Shown: positions 1 through 5,836, numbered from the stretch's first letter. The stretch is 6,363 nucleotides of DNA from JAVKSL01 sp050744225 (GCA_050744225.1 JBOGGT010000046.1:1-6363), one strand, 5' to 3'. The notes: a model not told the origin generated them from the sequence alone. A program made the numbers and translations.

Positions 1-123
1 GGCCGGGGTTGCACAGGCCGGGGTTGCACAGGCCGGGGTTGCACAGGCCGGGGTTGCACAGGCCGGGGTTGCACAGGCCGGGGTTGCACAGGCCGGGGTT
101 GCACAGGCCGGGGTTGCACAGGC
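1..123. repeat. 15-bp tandem repeat array, 8 perfect copies
   Basis: The unit GGCCGGGGTTGCACA occurs eight times without a mismatch from base 1 to 120, followed by GGC before the sequence diverges. The array touches the window edge, so it may be longer. The unit is a multiple of three, so every frame stays open and gives a five-residue repeat: AGVAQ, PGLHR or GRGCT on the plus strand, CNPGL among others on the minus strand. There are no unique spacers, so it is not a CRISPR. The perfect identity points to recent slippage expansion, or to an assembly-sensitive site. Confidence 0.97.
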
Positions 124-157
124 TAAGGCCTGGGCGACGAAGGCGGGCGCTCACTGA
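2..157 (+). CDS. Partial C-terminus of an upstream gene with AGVAQ repeats (tentative)
   Basis: In the frame starting at base 2 the tandem array reads AGVAQ eight times, then AKAWATKAGAH and a TGA at 155-157. That stop shares its last base with the ATG of the transporter gene (TGATG), a typical coupled-gene junction. Nine of the eleven codons after the array end in G or C, as expected for a gene here. The start and main domain lie outside the window, so the function cannot be told. The competing frame (PGLHR repeat) stays open to a TAG at 216-218 but would overlap the transporter by 62 bp, and only about two thirds of its codons after the array end in G or C. The third frame stops at 124-126. 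The repeat leaves all frames open, so the call rests on the junction and the short tail. Confidence 0.4.
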   Translation, partial: AGVAQAGVAQAGVAQAGVAQAGVAQAGVAQAGVAQAGVAQAKAWATKAGAH

Positions 158-1038
158 TGCTGGCGGGGATCCCCGGCCTGGGTCACGGCGCGTTCGCTGC
201 GCTGACCGGGCCGGGTAGCTGGGTGGCGCTGGGTGCCAGCGGGCTGGTGGTCGGGGTGCTCGTCGGCCTCACCGGGGCCGGCGGCAGCTCGGTGCTCACC
301 CCTCTGCTGGTGCTGGTCTTTGGCCTGCCCGCCATCTCCGCGGTGGGCACCGACCTGGCGGCATCTCTGGTCATGAAGCCCGTAGGCGGCCTGGTCCACA
401 TGCACCACCGCACCGTGCGCATGGACATAGTGCGGTGGCTCGTCGTGGGCTCGGTCCCGGGCGCAGTGCTCGGGGTGGTGATCCTGGATTTCGCCGGGAG
501 CTCGGCGAACACCGTCCTGCTGCCCTTGCTCGGAGCCGCGCTGCTGGCCACTGCCATCGCGATGCTGGCACGGCCCCGGCTGCGGGCACGGGCCGCGCGA
601 CGCTCCGGCGAGTCCAGGGTGGGACGTGAGTGGGGAGCCGACGGGGGGGGAACCGGCTCAATTAATCAAAAGGACGGGCTGCGACGGGTCCCGACCCTCC
701 TTGTCGGCCTCTTCGGAGGGGTGCTGGTGGGGCTCACCTCGGTCGGGTCGGGCTCGCTGATGGTGGTGGGCATGACCATGCTGTACCCGGGTCTCACCAT
801 GGCCGAGCTGATCGGGACCGACCTGGTGGCCGCGGTCCCGATGGTCGGCGCGGCGGCGCTCGGGCACCTGGTCAGCGGCGACGTGCACTTCGGCGTGGCC
901 GGGGCGCTGCTGGTGGGGGCCATCCCGGGGACCTTCCTCGGCGCCCGGCTGTCGACCCGCTCGAACGGGCGCCTCGCTCGGGGCGCCCTCGTGGCGGTCC
1001 TGCTCGCCACCGGGATCAAGCTGATCGGCTTCGTGTGA
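157..1038 (+). CDS. TauE/SafE-family sulfur-anion membrane transporter
   Basis: A 293-residue polytopic inner-membrane protein of the TauE/SafE (DUF81) family, whose members move sulfite, sulfoacetate, sulfate or related anions. Its two halves are an internal duplication: VGLTGAGG (about 36-43) followed by GTDLAAS (64-70) in the first half is echoed by VGLTSVGSG (191-199) and GTDLVAA (220-226) in the second. Hydrophobic stretches cover most of both halves. They are joined by a polar linker (about 140-178) rich in Arg, Gly and Ser, whose DNA holds a run of eight G and a short AT-rich patch. The ATG at 157 overlaps the preceding TGA, and the weak purine stretch GAAGGCGGG lies upstream. A GTG at 223 would give an N-terminus closer to the usual family length and is the alternative start. 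cysD follows after 25 bp, so a role in sulfate uptake or sulfite export for assimilation is likely. The substrate is inferred from context only. Confidence 0.88.
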   Translation: MLAGIPGLGHGAFAALTGPGSWVALGASGLVVGVLVGLTGAGGSSVLTPLLVLVFGLPAISAVGTDLAASLVMKPVGGLVHMHHRTVRMDIVRWLVVGSVPGAVLGVVILDFAGSSANTVLLPLLGAALLATAIAMLARPRLRARAARRSGESRVGREWGADGGGTGSINQKDGLRRVPTLLVGLFGGVLVGLTSVGSGSLMVVGMTMLYPGLTMAELIGTDLVAAVPMVGAAALGHLVSGDVHFGVAGALLVGAIPGTFLGARLSTRSNGRLARGALVAVLLATGIKLIGFV

Positions 1039-1040
1039 AC

Positions 1041-1056
1041 CCTTTCCCAAAAAAGG
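1041..1056 (+). promoter_or_regulatory. Possible weak hairpin covering the cysD ribosome binding site
   Basis: CCTTT (1041-1045) can pair with AAAGG (1052-1056) around the six-base loop CCCAAA. The 3' arm is the core of the cysD Shine-Dalgarno sequence AAAAGGA (1051-1057), six bases before the GTG at 1064. The stem is only five pairs and mostly A-U, so it may be fortuitous. It is not a terminator, because no U-tract follows. Confidence 0.2.
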
Positions 1057-1063
1057 ACCTAAA

Positions 1064-1990
1064 GTGACTCTCACCCTCGTGCCCACCCTCGCCCCGCCCA
1101 CCGACCACCTCGACCTGCTGGAGGCCCACGCCATCTTCGTGATGCGCGAGGTCGCCGCCGAGTGCCGCCACCCGGTGGTCCTGTTCAGCGGCGGAAAGGA
1201 CTCCGCAGTGCTGCTGCGCCTGGCTGAGAAGGCCTTCCGGCCGGCGCGCTTCCCCTTCCCGGTCCTCCAGGTCGACACCGGGCACAACTTTCCTGAGGTG
1301 GTCGAGTTCCGGGACCGCCGGGTCGCCGAGCTGGGCGAGCGCCTGATCGTGGCCTCGGTGCAGCACTCGATCGACTCAGGGCGGACCTCGGACCCCGGCT
1401 TCGGGTCATCTCGCAACCGGCTGCAGAGCGCCACCCTGCTGGACGCCATCGCCGCCCACGGCTTCGACGCCTGCATCGGGGGTGCCCGCCGGGACGAGGA
1501 CAAGGCCAGGGCCAAGGAGCGCATCCTGTCCTTCCGGGACGCCTTCGGGGCCTGGGACCCGCGCAACCAGCGCCCCGAGCTGTGGCACCTCTACCAGGGC
1601 CAGGTCCGCCCCGGGGAGCACCTCCGGGCCTTCCCCCTGTCGGACTGGACTGAGATGGACGTGTGGGGCTACATCGCCCGGGAGGACATCGAGCTGCCCA
1701 GCTTGTACTACGCCCACCGCCGGCGAGTGATCCCCCGCGGGCCGATGCTGCTGGCCGAGAGCGAGTGGGTGACCGCCGGGCCGGGGGAGTCGGTGGCCGA
1801 AGAGACCGTCCGCTTCCGCACCGTGGGGGACATGACCTGCACCGGGGCGGTGCGTTCGTTTGCCGTTACCGCAGCCGAGGTGATGGCCGAGGTGGCCATC
1901 TCCCGGATCACCGAGCGCGGCGCCAGCCGGGCGGACGATGCGTTCTCCGAGAGCTCGATGGAGGACCGCAAGCGCGAGGGTTACTTCTAA
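1064..1990 (+). CDS. cysD: Sulfate adenylyltransferase subunit 2 (CysD)
   Basis: Catalytic subunit of the heteromeric ATP sulfurylase, which joins sulfate and ATP to give adenosine 5'-phosphosulfate and pyrophosphate in the cytoplasm. At 308 residues it matches the family length (about 300). The PP-loop nucleotide-binding motif SGGKDS is at 42-47, followed by VDTGHNFPE (70-78), GARRDEDKARAKER (140-153), the FPLSDWTEMDVW segment in the second half, and the conserved C-terminal SSMEDRKREGYF. All are typical of CysD and distinguish it from CysH, which shares the fold. The GTG start at 1064 is supported by AAAAGGA six bases upstream, and no other in-frame start fits the family's N-terminus better. 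The gene sits 25 bp after the transporter and 19 bp before cysN, so the three are probably one transcript. Confidence 0.97.
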   Translation: MTLTLVPTLAPPTDHLDLLEAHAIFVMREVAAECRHPVVLFSGGKDSAVLLRLAEKAFRPARFPFPVLQVDTGHNFPEVVEFRDRRVAELGERLIVASVQHSIDSGRTSDPGFGSSRNRLQSATLLDAIAAHGFDACIGGARRDEDKARAKERILSFRDAFGAWDPRNQRPELWHLYQGQVRPGEHLRAFPLSDWTEMDVWGYIAREDIELPSLYYAHRRRVIPRGPMLLAESEWVTAGPGESVAEETVRFRTVGDMTCTGAVRSFAVTAAEVMAEVAISRITERGASRADDAFSESSMEDRKREGYF

Positions 1991-2009
1991 GCGATGGGAA
2001 CCGAATAGG

Positions 2010-3254
2010 GTGGACCTGCTGCGCTTTGCCTCCATCGGATCGGTGGACGACGGGAAGTCGACCCTGATCGGGCGGCTCCTGGCTGACAGCCGCCAGCTCT
2101 TCGACGACCAGCTGGCCGCGATCAAGGTCGCCAGCCAGCGGAGGGGGCGCGAGGGCCTGGACCTGGCGTTCGTCACCGACGGGCTGCGTGCCGAGCGTGA
2201 CCAGGGGATAACCATCGACGTGGCATACCGCTACGCCGCCACCCCTCGGCGCAAGTTCGTGATCGCCGACTGCCCCGGACACGTCCAGTACACCGCCAAC
2301 ATGGCCACCGGCGCCTCGACGGCCGAGCTGGCGCTGGTGGTGGTGGATGCGCAGCGGGGCCTGCGGGAACAGACCCGCCGCCACGTGTGCATCGCCGCCC
2401 TGCTGGGGGTGCGCCACCTGCTGGTAGCAGTGAACAAGATGGACCTGGTGGCCTGGGACCAGGCGGCCTACGACGCGATCGTGGCGGAGGTGGCCGCGAT
2501 GGCCGGGCCACTGGGCATCAACACGCTGGACTGCGTCCCGGTGTCCGCGCTGAACGGGGACAACGTGGTCGAGGCTTCTGGCGCGGCGACCTGGTACGAC
2601 GGTCCCACCGTGCTCGGGTACCTGGAATCGGCTCCGGATACCGAGCCGTGCGCGTCGGGTCCGCGCCTGCCGGTGCAGTGGGTGCTCCGGCACCCCGAGG
2701 GCGGCCGTAGTTACGCCGGGATGGTGTGTGGGGGGGACTTCACCGTCGGCGACGAGGTGGTCGCGCTGCCCGCCGGGGGTCGTAGCCGGATCACCTCCAT
2801 CGACACCTTCGACGGTCCACTGGATCGCGCCGGCCCGAAGCTGTCGGTCTCGGTGAGCCTGGCCGACGACCTGGACGTCTCCCGTGGGGACCTGCTCGCC
2901 CCTGTGGGCTCGGCGCCAGAGCCGGTCCGGGAGCTCGACGCCATCGTGTGCTGGTTCGCCGACCGCCCGGTGGGCGCGGGGGATCGCCTGCGGATCAAGC
3001 ACACCACCCGCCAGGCCGCCGCCATGGTCGCCGAGGTCTCCGGCCGCCTGGACGTGAACACCATGGACATCGAGCCGGCGGACAAGCTTGCCGGCAACGA
3101 GATCGGCCGGATGCGGATCTCCGTTGCAGTGCCGCTCGCCGCCGATCCCTACCGGGCGAACCGGGTGACCGGCAGCTTCGTGCTGATCGACGAGGTGACC
3201 AACGCCACCCTGGCCGCGGGCATGGTGGGGGGCGCCGCGCTCCTCGGAAGCTAG
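2010..3254 (+). CDS. cysN: Sulfate adenylyltransferase subunit 1, GTPase (CysN)
   Basis: EF-Tu-like GTPase subunit of ATP sulfurylase; GTP hydrolysis drives the unfavourable formation of APS by CysD. With a start at GTG 2010 the product is 414 residues. The GTPase motifs are in order: P-loop GSVDDGKST (10-18), DCPGH (87-91), NKMD (142-145) and SAL (179-181). Beta-barrel domains follow, with the family motifs HPEGG and LDVNTMDIEPADKLAGNEIG near the C-terminus. The open frame extends upstream to an ATG at 1938, but those residues (basic, RSPRARWRTAS) are cysD sequence read in another frame. VDLLRFASIGSVDDGKST matches the usual CysN beginning. A weak SD-like GATGGGA lies at 1993-1999. There is no fused CysC (APS kinase) domain, so APS is either reduced directly by CysH or phosphorylated by a kinase encoded elsewhere. 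Confidence 0.96.
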   Translation: MDLLRFASIGSVDDGKSTLIGRLLADSRQLFDDQLAAIKVASQRRGREGLDLAFVTDGLRAERDQGITIDVAYRYAATPRRKFVIADCPGHVQYTANMATGASTAELALVVVDAQRGLREQTRRHVCIAALLGVRHLLVAVNKMDLVAWDQAAYDAIVAEVAAMAGPLGINTLDCVPVSALNGDNVVEASGAATWYDGPTVLGYLESAPDTEPCASGPRLPVQWVLRHPEGGRSYAGMVCGGDFTVGDEVVALPAGGRSRITSIDTFDGPLDRAGPKLSVSVSLADDLDVSRGDLLAPVGSAPEPVRELDAIVCWFADRPVGAGDRLRIKHTTRQAAAMVAEVSGRLDVNTMDIEPADKLAGNEIGRMRISVAVPLAADPYRANRVTGSFVLIDEVTNATLAAGMVGGAALLGS

Positions 3255-3308
3255 GGGTCCTCGGCGTCCCGGGCGCCGGCTGGCCTGCCTGGGCGCGGTC
3301 GGATCGGT

Positions 3309-3314
3309 TAGGTT
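3309..3314 (+). promoter_or_regulatory. Candidate -10 element for a leaderless methyltransferase transcript
   Basis: TAGGTT fits the actinobacterial TANNNT -10 pattern and ends six bases before the A of the ATG at 3321. Transcription would then start at or next to the start codon. No good Shine-Dalgarno sequence precedes this ATG, which agrees with leaderless translation. No clear -35 is visible. The 66-bp gap after cysN (3255-3320) holds GC-rich sequence without a T-tract terminator. Confidence 0.3.
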
Positions 3315-3320
3315 CGACTC

Positions 3321-4154
3321 ATGCGAACCGCCGAGAAACCGTTGACCGGTGGGAACCAACGCAGGCGGGTGGTCGCGCTCTCCCGAACGGAGCCCAACAG
3401 GTTCGCGCGCGAGCTGTTTGCGGGCCTGCCGTCACGCTACGACGTACTGGCGGGGATTCTTTCGATGGGTCAGGATCGGCGCTGGCGGGCAGCCATGCTG
3501 GAGCGGGTGGTGGCCGGGCCGGGATGCCGGGTGCTGGATGTGGCCACCGGCCCAGCCGGGGTCGCCCTCGCCGTACAGCGCCGCACCGGTGCCTCGGTGG
3601 TGGGCGTGGACGTGACCGAGGAAATGCTGCGCCGGGCGAAGTCCAACGTCGCCACCGCGGGGCGGGAGTCCCTGATCAAGCTGGTGCTGGCACGCGGCGA
3701 GCAGCTCCCGTTCCCCGACGCCAGCTTCGACGCGCTCACGGTCACCTACCTGCTACGTTACGTCGCCGACCCGGCCGCGACCCTGGCCGAGCTGGCCCGC
3801 GTGGTCCGACCCGGTGGAACCGTGGCCTCGCTGGAGTTCAACCTCCCGCCGCTCCCGCTGTGGCGGCCACTGTGGCGTGCCTACACCGGTTTCGTGCTGC
3901 CAGTTGCCGGGGGATTGCTGGGAGGAAGGCAGTGGTACGACGTGGGTCGATTCCTTGGCCCCAGCATCGCCGCCCACTACGCTTCGTACCCGGTGGCCTG
4001 GACCATCGGCGCCTGGCGTGACGCCGGCTTGGTCGACGTCGGGGCGAGGGCAATGAGCCTGGGGGGCGGTCTGGTGATGTGGGGAACCAAAGGTCCTGGC
4101 AGTGCGGCGACACCGGGCGGGGCAGGGCCGGGCGAGCGTCCGCCAGATGGTTGA
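3321..4154 (+). CDS. UbiE/MenG-like SAM-dependent methyltransferase
   Basis: A 277-residue cytosolic class I methyltransferase resembling the C-methyltransferases of menaquinone and ubiquinone synthesis. The family's N-terminal signature is recognisable as RYDVLAGILSMGQDRRWR (39-56). SAM-binding motif I is VLDVATGPAGVA (71-82) with the acidic end of strand 2 at VVGVDVTEEML (93-103). GEQLPFPDASFD (126-137) matches the motif II region, and ARVVRPGG with SLEF the post-motif. Motif I has GPAG where UbiE/MenG usually reads GTGD, and the signature Asn after YD is Ala, so it may act on another lipid or quinone substrate. A Gly/Pro-rich tail of about 17 residues follows the usual family end (MWGTK). 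GTG at 3369 (residue 17) is a possible later start. It overlaps the next gene by 8 bp, so the two are probably co-translated. Family is secure; demethylmenaquinone as substrate is inference. Confidence 0.85.
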   Translation: MRTAEKPLTGGNQRRRVVALSRTEPNRFARELFAGLPSRYDVLAGILSMGQDRRWRAAMLERVVAGPGCRVLDVATGPAGVALAVQRRTGASVVGVDVTEEMLRRAKSNVATAGRESLIKLVLARGEQLPFPDASFDALTVTYLLRYVADPAATLAELARVVRPGGTVASLEFNLPPLPLWRPLWRAYTGFVLPVAGGLLGGRQWYDVGRFLGPSIAAHYASYPVAWTIGAWRDAGLVDVGARAMSLGGGLVMWGTKGPGSAATPGGAGPGERPPDG

Positions 4155-5013
4155 TCAACGAGTCGAGGCCCAGCAGCCTGCCAAGGAGTCCGACCAGCCG
4201 CCGGACCAGCAGCGGGACGAGCCGCCGGACCAGCAGCCGGACCAGCAGCCGGACGAGCCGCCGGACCAGCAGCCGGACCAGCAGCGGGACCAGATCCGGG
4301 CTGCATTCTATGCCAGTTCCGGGACCGGATGGCGGGGCTGGTGGACGGTCCTTCACCCGCCGTACACGGCCTGGCACCTGGCCTACGTGGTCATTGGCGC
4401 CTCCCTCGCGCCGTCCGTCAACTGGGGGACCCTTGGGGCGACGCTCGGGGCATTCTTCCTGGCAGTCGGCGTGGCGGCTCACGCTCTGGACGAGCTGAAC
4501 GGGCGGCCCCTGCGCACCTCCATCCCGAGTTCGCACCTGGTGGGAGCCGCGGCGGCCAGCCTTTCGCTGGCAGTGGCCCTCGGGGTGGGTGGCGTGGTCC
4601 GCCTCGGGATCGGCCTGGTGCCCTTCATCGGAGTCGGGGCGTTCCTGGTGGTCGCCTACGACCTGGAGCTCGTCGGGGGACGGCTGCACAACGACGCCAC
4701 CTTCGCCCTGGCGTGGGGAGCGTTCCCCGTGCTCACCGCGTACTTTGCCCAAGCCGGGACCATCGGCTTCACCGCAGTGGCCGCTGCCGCAGGAGCCTTC
4801 GCCCTCTCTGGAGCCCAGCGACACTTGAGCGCCCCGGCGAGGACCCTGCGGCGCCACGTGGTGGAGGTATCCGGTAGCCTTACCCTCGCCGACGGCACCA
4901 GCCGCGCCCTGACCCGCGAGGTGCTGCTGGCACCACTTGAACGAGCACTAAAGGCGCTCTGCTGGGCGGTGGTAGCCCTGGCCGTGGCTCTGGCGGTCTC
5001 GCGGCTTAGCTGA
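4147..5013 (+). CDS. Polytopic membrane protein with PDQQ-repeat N-terminus; possibly UbiA-like
   Basis: A 288-residue protein not confidently recognised. Residues 1-50 are a disordered cytosolic-looking tail of Pro-Asp-Gln-Gln repeats. About seven hydrophobic segments follow: roughly 74-89, 93-114, 130-149, 150-171, 186-203, 205-222 and the last 20 residues. The second segment ends in AHALDELNGRPLRTSIPSS (110-129), and the fourth in YDLELVGGRLHND (171-183). Placing acidic residues plus RPL and IPS after the second helix recalls UbiA-type prenyltransferases, but the canonical NDxxDxxxD motif is absent and the helix count is low. Partnership with a quinone-type methyltransferase makes isoprenoid or quinone chemistry plausible, not shown. 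ATG 4147 is preferred over an upstream GTG at 4102 because it limits the overlap with the methyltransferase to 8 bp. The stop lies 3 bp from the end of the convergent gene. Confidence 0.8.
   Translation: MVDQRVEAQQPAKESDQPPDQQRDEPPDQQPDQQPDEPPDQQPDQQRDQIRAAFYASSGTGWRGWWTVLHPPYTAWHLAYVVIGASLAPSVNWGTLGATLGAFFLAVGVAAHALDELNGRPLRTSIPSSHLVGAAAASLSLAVALGVGGVVRLGIGLVPFIGVGAFLVVAYDLELVGGRLHNDATFALAWGAFPVLTAYFAQAGTIGFTAVAAAAGAFALSGAQRHLSAPARTLRRHVVEVSGSLTLADGTSRALTREVLLAPLERALKALCWAVVALAVALAVSRLS
4215..4286 (+). repeat. 36-bp tandem duplication inside the PDQQ coding tail
   Basis: Bases 4215-4250 and 4251-4286 are identical except for the last position (C versus G). Each 36-bp unit is itself built from shorter CCGGACCAGCAG-type units encoding PDQQ, and related partial units extend from about 4198 to 4293. 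The duplication keeps the frame and adds 12 residues per copy, so tail length could vary between strains. Confidence 0.92.
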
Positions 5014-5016
5014 CGC

Positions 5017-5562
5017 TCAGGCTCCGGCTGACGCGACTTCGAGAGTTAGGGTGAATCTGCTCCCGGATGGCTCTGCGTCCTTCTTGGCCGATGACCGCCC
5101 GACTACTGCCACTCCCAGGTCCCAGTAGTCACCGTCCCTGCCAGCGTGGAGCGCGAGGATGCTCGAAGAACTCTCCAGGCGCCACTGCTGGCGGGAGAGC
5201 ACCGCCGGAAGGAAGTGCTTGAGAGCGGCTGCGCTCGATGGCGACTCGTACGTCAGGGTGACCTTATAGTCGGAAAGTCCCTGATCCAGAGCTGCTTTGG
5301 AGACGAGGTTGGCGTTGGTGGGCACAGAGATCGCATCCAGCACGTTGGCGGGGATCACGCCCTCGGAGTTGAGGGACGCAAAGTCCGGCGCAGCGGAACG
5401 ATAGGGCAGGTTCACTGTGCCGTAGTTGACCGGAGCGCTGGGCTTGCTTGCGGCGCGGCCAACCAGGACTGAGACCAGGATCACCACGACGACCAGGCAG
5501 ACGGCCGCGGTGGTATTGCGGACCAAGCGGAAGGTCCGAGTATTGGCTGGCGACTCGGTCAT
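5017..5562 (-). CDS. Single-pass membrane-anchored protein of unknown function
   Basis: A 181-residue protein with no recognised family. A short basic cytosolic N-terminus (R9, R12, R15) precedes one hydrophobic helix at about 18-34, with no lipobox or obvious signal-peptidase site. The protein is therefore probably a membrane anchor with an exterior domain of about 145 residues. That domain contains LSDYKVTLTYESPSSAAALKHFLP and a later YWDLGVAVVG strand, a pattern suggesting an alternating alpha/beta fold as in many small actinobacterial exported proteins. No catalytic motif is visible. It points against both neighbours: its end is 3 bp from the upstream membrane-protein gene, and its start faces the tRNA-Cys promoter region. 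The ATG at 5560-5562 has no strong Shine-Dalgarno sequence. A TAAGCT on the minus strand (5574-5579) could be a -10 giving a very short leader. Confidence 0.72.
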   Translation of the reverse strand: MTESPANTRTFRLVRNTTAAVCLVVVVILVSVLVGRAASKPSAPVNYGTVNLPYRSAAPDFASLNSEGVIPANVLDAISVPTNANLVSKAALDQGLSDYKVTLTYESPSSAAALKHFLPAVLSRQQWRLESSSSILALHAGRDGDYWDLGVAVVGRSSAKKDAEPSGSRFTLTLEVASAGA

Positions 5563-5604
5563 CTCGGGAGTCGAGCTTACGAGTACCCGGGTGAATCGAC
5601 TAGT

Positions 5605-5614
5605 CGCACGTGCG
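5605..5614. promoter_or_regulatory. 10-bp perfect palindrome CGCACGTGCG between divergent genes
   Basis: The palindrome lies in the 89-bp gap between the minus-strand gene and the tRNA. On the plus strand it sits just upstream of a candidate tRNA -10 box. It could be an operator for either gene, but short palindromes arise by chance in GC-rich DNA, so the call is weak. Confidence 0.25.
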
Positions 5615-5634
5615 GACCGAGCCCCGCAAGACGC

Positions 5635-5640
5635 TAGAGT
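5635..5640 (+). promoter_or_regulatory. Candidate -10 box for tRNA-Cys
   Basis: TAGAGT matches TANNNT and lies 11 bp before the mature tRNA 5' end, so transcription would begin about 5 bases before the tRNA. No strong -35 is recognisable about 17 bp upstream (GCGGAC at 5612-5617 is the nearest candidate). Confidence 0.4.
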
Positions 5641-5651
5641 GTCCCGCAGCT

Positions 5652-5726
5652 GGCGGCGTGGCCGAGTGGCTTAGGCAAGGGCCTGCAAAGCCCTTTACAG
5701 CGGTTCGATTCCGCTCGCCGCCTCCA
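5652..5726 (+). tRNA. tRNA-Cys (anticodon GCA)
   Basis: A full cloverleaf can be drawn. The acceptor GGCGGCG (5652-5658) pairs perfectly with CGCCGCC (5716-5722). The D stem is GCC/GGC (5661-5663 with 5674-5676). The anticodon stem AGGGC/GCCCT (5678-5682 with 5690-5694) encloses the loop CTGCAAA, with anticodon GCA at 5685-5687. A 4-nt variable loop (5695-5698) is followed by the T arm AGCGG-TTCGATT-CCGCT (5699-5715). The discriminator base is U73 (5723), a known identity element of tRNA-Cys, and CCA is encoded at 5724-5726. It reads cysteine codons UGC and UGU. Its 3' end faces an integrase gene 110 bp away, making it a likely attachment site. Confidence 0.97.
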
Positions 5727-5732
5727 GTGGAG
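5699..5732. other. Putative attachment-site (attL/attR) region at the tRNA-Cys 3' end
   Basis: Many integrases of the tyrosine family recombine into the T-arm and 3' end of tRNA genes and restore an intact tRNA. Here the tRNA is intact and an integrase-like gene follows directly. An 11-bp palindrome, CTCCAGTGGAG (5722-5732), centres one base after the CCA. The exact core cannot be set from one end: the matching direct repeat at the other end of the element lies outside the window. Confidence 0.45.
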
Positions 5733-5787
5733 ATGCAGGTCAGAGGCTATTTTGTGCCTGGCTCGGCTCCCGGAGTTACTCTTATTT

Positions 5788-5801
5788 GAGGTGCTAACCT
5801 C
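5788..5801 (+). promoter_or_regulatory. Small hairpin and promoter-like region before the integrase gene
   Basis: GAGGT-GCTA-ACCTC is a perfect 5-bp stem with a 4-base loop. It overlaps TAACCT (5795-5800), which fits TANNNT and could be the -10 of the integrase gene, with a leader of about 30 bases. No good -35 is seen. GTAACCG occurs twice nearby (5805-5811 and 5818-5824) and GTTAC once in reverse (5775-5779), which might be operator or integrase arm-type sites. By hand count the 110-bp gap 5727-5836 is about 55% GC, lower than the genes to the left. Confidence 0.3.
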
Positions 5802-5836
5802 CACGTAACCGTTGGTAGTAACCGCCGAGGAGCAAC

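Noticed and set aside
1..123. CRISPR array
   Set aside because: Repeats are contiguous 15-bp units without spacers.
1938..2009. Upstream extension of cysN to ATG 1938
   Set aside because: These codons lie inside cysD and give basic residues unlike any CysN N-terminus; the family sequence begins at the GTG 2010.
1908..3359. Long minus-strand ORF of 483 codons opposite cysN
   Set aside because: A shadow ORF of high-GC coding DNA; the plus strand carries an unmistakable CysN with all GTPase motifs.
4102..4146. GTG 4102 start for the PDQQ membrane protein
   Set aside because: It would overlap the methyltransferase by 53 bp and add basic residues read from that gene's Gly/Pro tail; ATG 4147 gives a normal short overlap.
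3838..4857. Minus-strand ORF of 339 codons opposite the methyltransferase and membrane protein
   Set aside because: Low-complexity Arg/Leu/Pro shadow across two plus-strand genes, including the reverse of the PDQQ repeat.
5000..5030. Bidirectional terminator between the convergent genes
   Set aside because: Only 3 bp separate the stops and no stem with a T-tract could be found on either strand.
5652..5726. Functional link between tRNA-Cys and the nearby sulfate assimilation genes (cysteine supply)
   Set aside because: Attractive, but the tRNA is 2.4 kb away beyond three unrelated genes, with no shared regulatory site; coincidence is the simpler explanation.
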